Source: Pseudomonadota bacterium (lineage in GTDB: Bacteria > Desulfobacterota > Syntrophia > Syntrophales > JADFWA01). Taken from it: a stretch of 7,729 bases of DNA. Location: the NCBI GenBank assembly GCA_030596145.1, contig JAUVKS010000080.1, positions 1-7,729 on the forward strand. Direction: 5' to 3'. The notes beneath the pieces are model-generated. The model saw only the letters and a program-made list of their open reading frames with translations. It did no database searches and was not told the DNA's origin. Below, one piece after another: positions 6,338-7,729 of the stretch (position 1 is its first letter; each line of letters opens with the position of its first letter). The translations under genes and the position numbers were made by a program.

Positions 6338-7105
6338 TTACTCTTTTTTTCTTTTCTTTAATCCCGCGACAAATTTTTGCATATGTTCTTTACTCTCAGC
6401 TCTTGAAAAAAGAAGCGCCGTTATTTCAAATTCATGCTCCAGTGCGGAACTCTTGTCAAGTCTGGGAACCACGTCAGATATCCTCTTAACTGCCTCGATC
6501 GCCTTTGGCAACCTCTGAGAAAGCTCCTCTGCGATTATCTTTGCCTCATCCATGAATTCTTCAGGCGATGCAACCTTATTCACAAGACCAATTCTCAGTG
6601 CCTCTTTAGCTCCGATAGGTTCACCAAGCATGGTAATCTCTTTTGCCTTAGCTATCCCTACGAGGCGCCTTAAAGGATCAAAAAGAGGGTTTAGGCCAAA
6701 TTTTAATTCAGGATGAGAGAATATAGCACTCTCAGAGGCTATAATAAGATCACATACAGTTGCCAGATTAAAACCACCCCCCATGGCAATTCCACCCACA
6801 GCCGCGACAACAGGTTTCCTGAATGTATATATCTTTTGAAGATACCTTGTAATAGATTTAAAATAATCGTCTATCTCACCATCGACAAGTGCCTCCATTT
6901 CCTTGATATCAAGGCCGGCGGAAAACACGTAATTACCTCCAGTAAGTAAAACGACCTTTACTGAATCATCCTTCTCCAATCCGATAAAACAATCCTCCAA
7001 CTCAAACCTCATTTCCCATGAAATCGCATTCATCTCCCTGGGGCGATTCAGAGTTACAACGACATATTCTTTCTCCTTGGTCACCAGGATCGTCTTATAC
7101 TCCAT
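6338..7105 (-). CDS. Enoyl-CoA hydratase/isomerase family (crotonase) protein
   Basis: A 255-residue crotonase-fold protein, a usual length for the family, which acts on acyl-CoA thioesters in the cytoplasm. FSAGLDIKEM (61-70) and GGIAMGGGFNLA (104-115) supply the two oxyanion-hole backbone amides. HPEL carries Glu133, which lines up with the second catalytic glutamate (Glu164 of rat enoyl-CoA hydratase). The first glutamate (Glu144, in GGGCELA) is replaced by Asn113, exactly 20 residues before Glu133 as in the reference. The usual PGAGG loop after it reads NPLFDPLRR. A plain syn-hydratase is therefore doubtful; an isomerase or another crotonase reaction with one acidic residue is more likely. 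The C-terminal FVAGLKKRKKE is typical of the family tail. The ATG is 9 nt after the stop of the IHF/HU-type gene and behind a good Shine-Dalgarno sequence, so it is probably the third gene of a sppA-IHF operon. Confidence 0.9.
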   Translation of the reverse strand: MEYKTILVTKEKEYVVVTLNRPREMNAISWEMRFELEDCFIGLEKDDSVKVVLLTGGNYVFSAGLDIKEMEALVDGEIDDYFKSITRYLQKIYTFRKPVVAAVGGIAMGGGFNLATVCDLIIASESAIFSHPELKFGLNPLFDPLRRLVGIAKAKEITMLGEPIGAKEALRIGLVNKVASPEEFMDEAKIIAEELSQRLPKAIEAVKRISDVVPRLDKSSALEHEFEITALLFSRAESKEHMQKFVAGLKKRKKE

Positions 7106-7117
7106 TCCTTCTCCTCA
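7106..7117 (-). promoter_or_regulatory. Ribosome binding site of the crotonase gene, overlapping the upstream stop codon
   Basis: On the minus strand the sequence reads TGAGGAGAAGGA directly before ATG. The GAGGAG core shares bases with the TGA of the IHF/HU-type gene. This tight arrangement supports co-transcription and probably translational coupling of the two genes. Confidence 0.7.
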
Positions 7118-7393
7118 ATAATCCACTATTCTCCTAAGCTCCCTCCCAACTCTGAAAAAGGGAACCTTTCTAAAGGGCACATCAACTATAGCTCCCGTTT
7201 GGGGATTTCTTCCTCTCCGAGAATCCCTGGATCTGACAGTAAAATTTCCAAAACCCCTAATTTCTACTCTCTCATTCCTTATCAATGCATCCATCATAGC
7301 CTGAAACATAATATTAACTGCAAAAGATACATCCTTCTTGGGATAATCTTTCAGCCTTTTCTGTACAGTTTCAATTAAATCCTTTTTTGTCAT
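7115..7393 (-). CDS. IHF-beta/HU family nucleoid DNA-binding protein
   Basis: A 92-residue histone-like protein, close to the 90-95 residues usual for HU and IHF subunits. It acts as a dimer that bends DNA. RGFGNFTVR (46-54) is the conserved turn before the DNA-binding arms, GRNPQTG (61-67) holds the proline (Pro64) that intercalates at the kink, and VPFFRVGRELR (77-87) closes the family signature. The PFFRVGRELR ending and its place directly downstream of sppA favour an IHF-beta-like subunit over plain HU, but sequence alone does not settle this. The ATG is the only suitable start before an in-frame TAG at 7412-7414; its Shine-Dalgarno sequence (TTGGG) is weak. It lies 31 nt after sppA and 9 nt before the crotonase gene. 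IHF-type proteins act in recombination, replication and sigma-54 promoters. Confidence 0.93.
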   Translation of the reverse strand: MTKKDLIETVQKRLKDYPKKDVSFAVNIMFQAMMDALIRNERVEIRGFGNFTVRSRDSRRGRNPQTGAIVDVPFRKVPFFRVGRELRRIVDY

Positions 7394-7424
7394 GACCCAA
7401 TCTACAATGTTCTAAGCTCTTACA

Positions 7425-7729
7425 TTAATTCAGATATAGATAACTAATTCCACTACCTTCTTTCTTCAACTCACTTACAATAGCAGATATCGCCTCTTTT
7501 ACAAGATACTTCCAGAGCTTTATCCCCTTCTCATGCGGATAAACCAACTCAGGTTCCCCTTCTATTCCAGAAAGTTCCGCGGCAAGATCGACCGCATACT
7601 GTTTATCACCTAAGAAATCGACAAGACCCATCTTCAACGCCTGCCTGCCGGTAAAGATCCTCCCATCAGCACCACCTGCAACCTTCACTTTTGATATCTT
7701 TCTGTTTGAAGAAACGGCTTCAAGGAACT
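7425..7729 (-). CDS. sppA: Signal peptide peptidase SppA, C-terminal part (cut by right edge)
   Basis: The frame is open to the window edge, so about 100 C-terminal codons of a larger gene are seen; the GTG at 7686-7688 is an internal valine, not a start. ADGRIFTGRQALKMGLVDFL followed by GDKQYAVDLAAELSGIEGEP and ELVYP is the C-terminal signature of S49-family proteases (short, roughly 300-residue SppA type). These membrane-anchored serine proteases degrade cleaved signal peptides. The catalytic serine and lysine and the N-terminal membrane anchor lie beyond the edge and cannot be checked. It is the first visible gene of the minus-strand unit with the IHF/HU-type and crotonase genes, whose promoter must lie outside the window. 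Confidence 0.9.
   Translation of the reverse strand, partial: FLEAVSSNRKISKVKVAGGADGRIFTGRQALKMGLVDFLGDKQYAVDLAAELSGIEGEPELVYPHEKGIKLWKYLVKEAISAIVSELKKEGSGISYLYLN

Noticed and set aside
6434..6949. Two plus-strand open frames opposite the crotonase gene (6434-6673 and 6713-6949)
   Set aside because: They are antisense to conserved crotonase motifs and lack ribosome binding sites or recognisable domains.

Overview
The window reads like ordinary chromosome from a Gram-negative proteobacterium, most likely a deltaproteobacterium (Desulfobacterota). Three things point there: an AddB-like protein of the 'probable DNA repair protein' type next to its UvrD-type helicase-nuclease, a stand-alone sigma region 4-like protein, and the order sppA - IHF/HU-type DNA-binding protein. 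The genus cannot be told from the sequence. The standard genetic code applies: both TAA and TGA end genes here.

Left part (1-5785, + strand): a two-gene unit for double-strand-break processing. An AddB-like gene enters from the left edge and runs in one frame to 2454, but a single in-frame TAA at 895-897 splits it. The frame stays open on both sides and family motifs continue across it, so this is a recent nonsense mutation or a base-call error. The addA-like gene (2444-5785) overlaps its end by 11 nt, has its own strong Shine-Dalgarno sequence, and is intact with all helicase motifs and a C-terminal RecB-type nuclease. Both proteins keep complete PD-(D/E)XK nuclease motifs, and the AddB-like one also has four cysteines fit for a 4Fe-4S cluster.

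Middle (5786-6303): a 233-nt AT-rich intergenic stretch. It holds a short AT hairpin after addA, a compact cluster with two inverted DnaA-box-like sequences and overlapping dyads, and a near-consensus sigma-70 promoter (TTGACA, 17 nt, TAGAAT). The promoter drives a small gene with a TTG start. Its 94-residue product joins a cysteine-rich N-terminus to a helix-turn-helix almost identical to the -35-reading helix of the housekeeping sigma factor.

Right part (6338-7729, - strand): a convergent unit read right to left. It holds the C-terminal part of signal peptide peptidase SppA (cut by the window edge), an IHF-beta/HU family protein, and a crotonase-fold enoyl-CoA hydratase/isomerase family protein that lacks one of the two classical catalytic glutamates.

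No tRNA, rRNA, CRISPR array, insertion sequence or long repeat was seen. I did not find an evident new multi-gene system. The points most worth a second look are the interrupted addB-like gene, the small Cys-rich sigma-4 protein with its promoter, the DnaA-box pair, and the altered crotonase active site.
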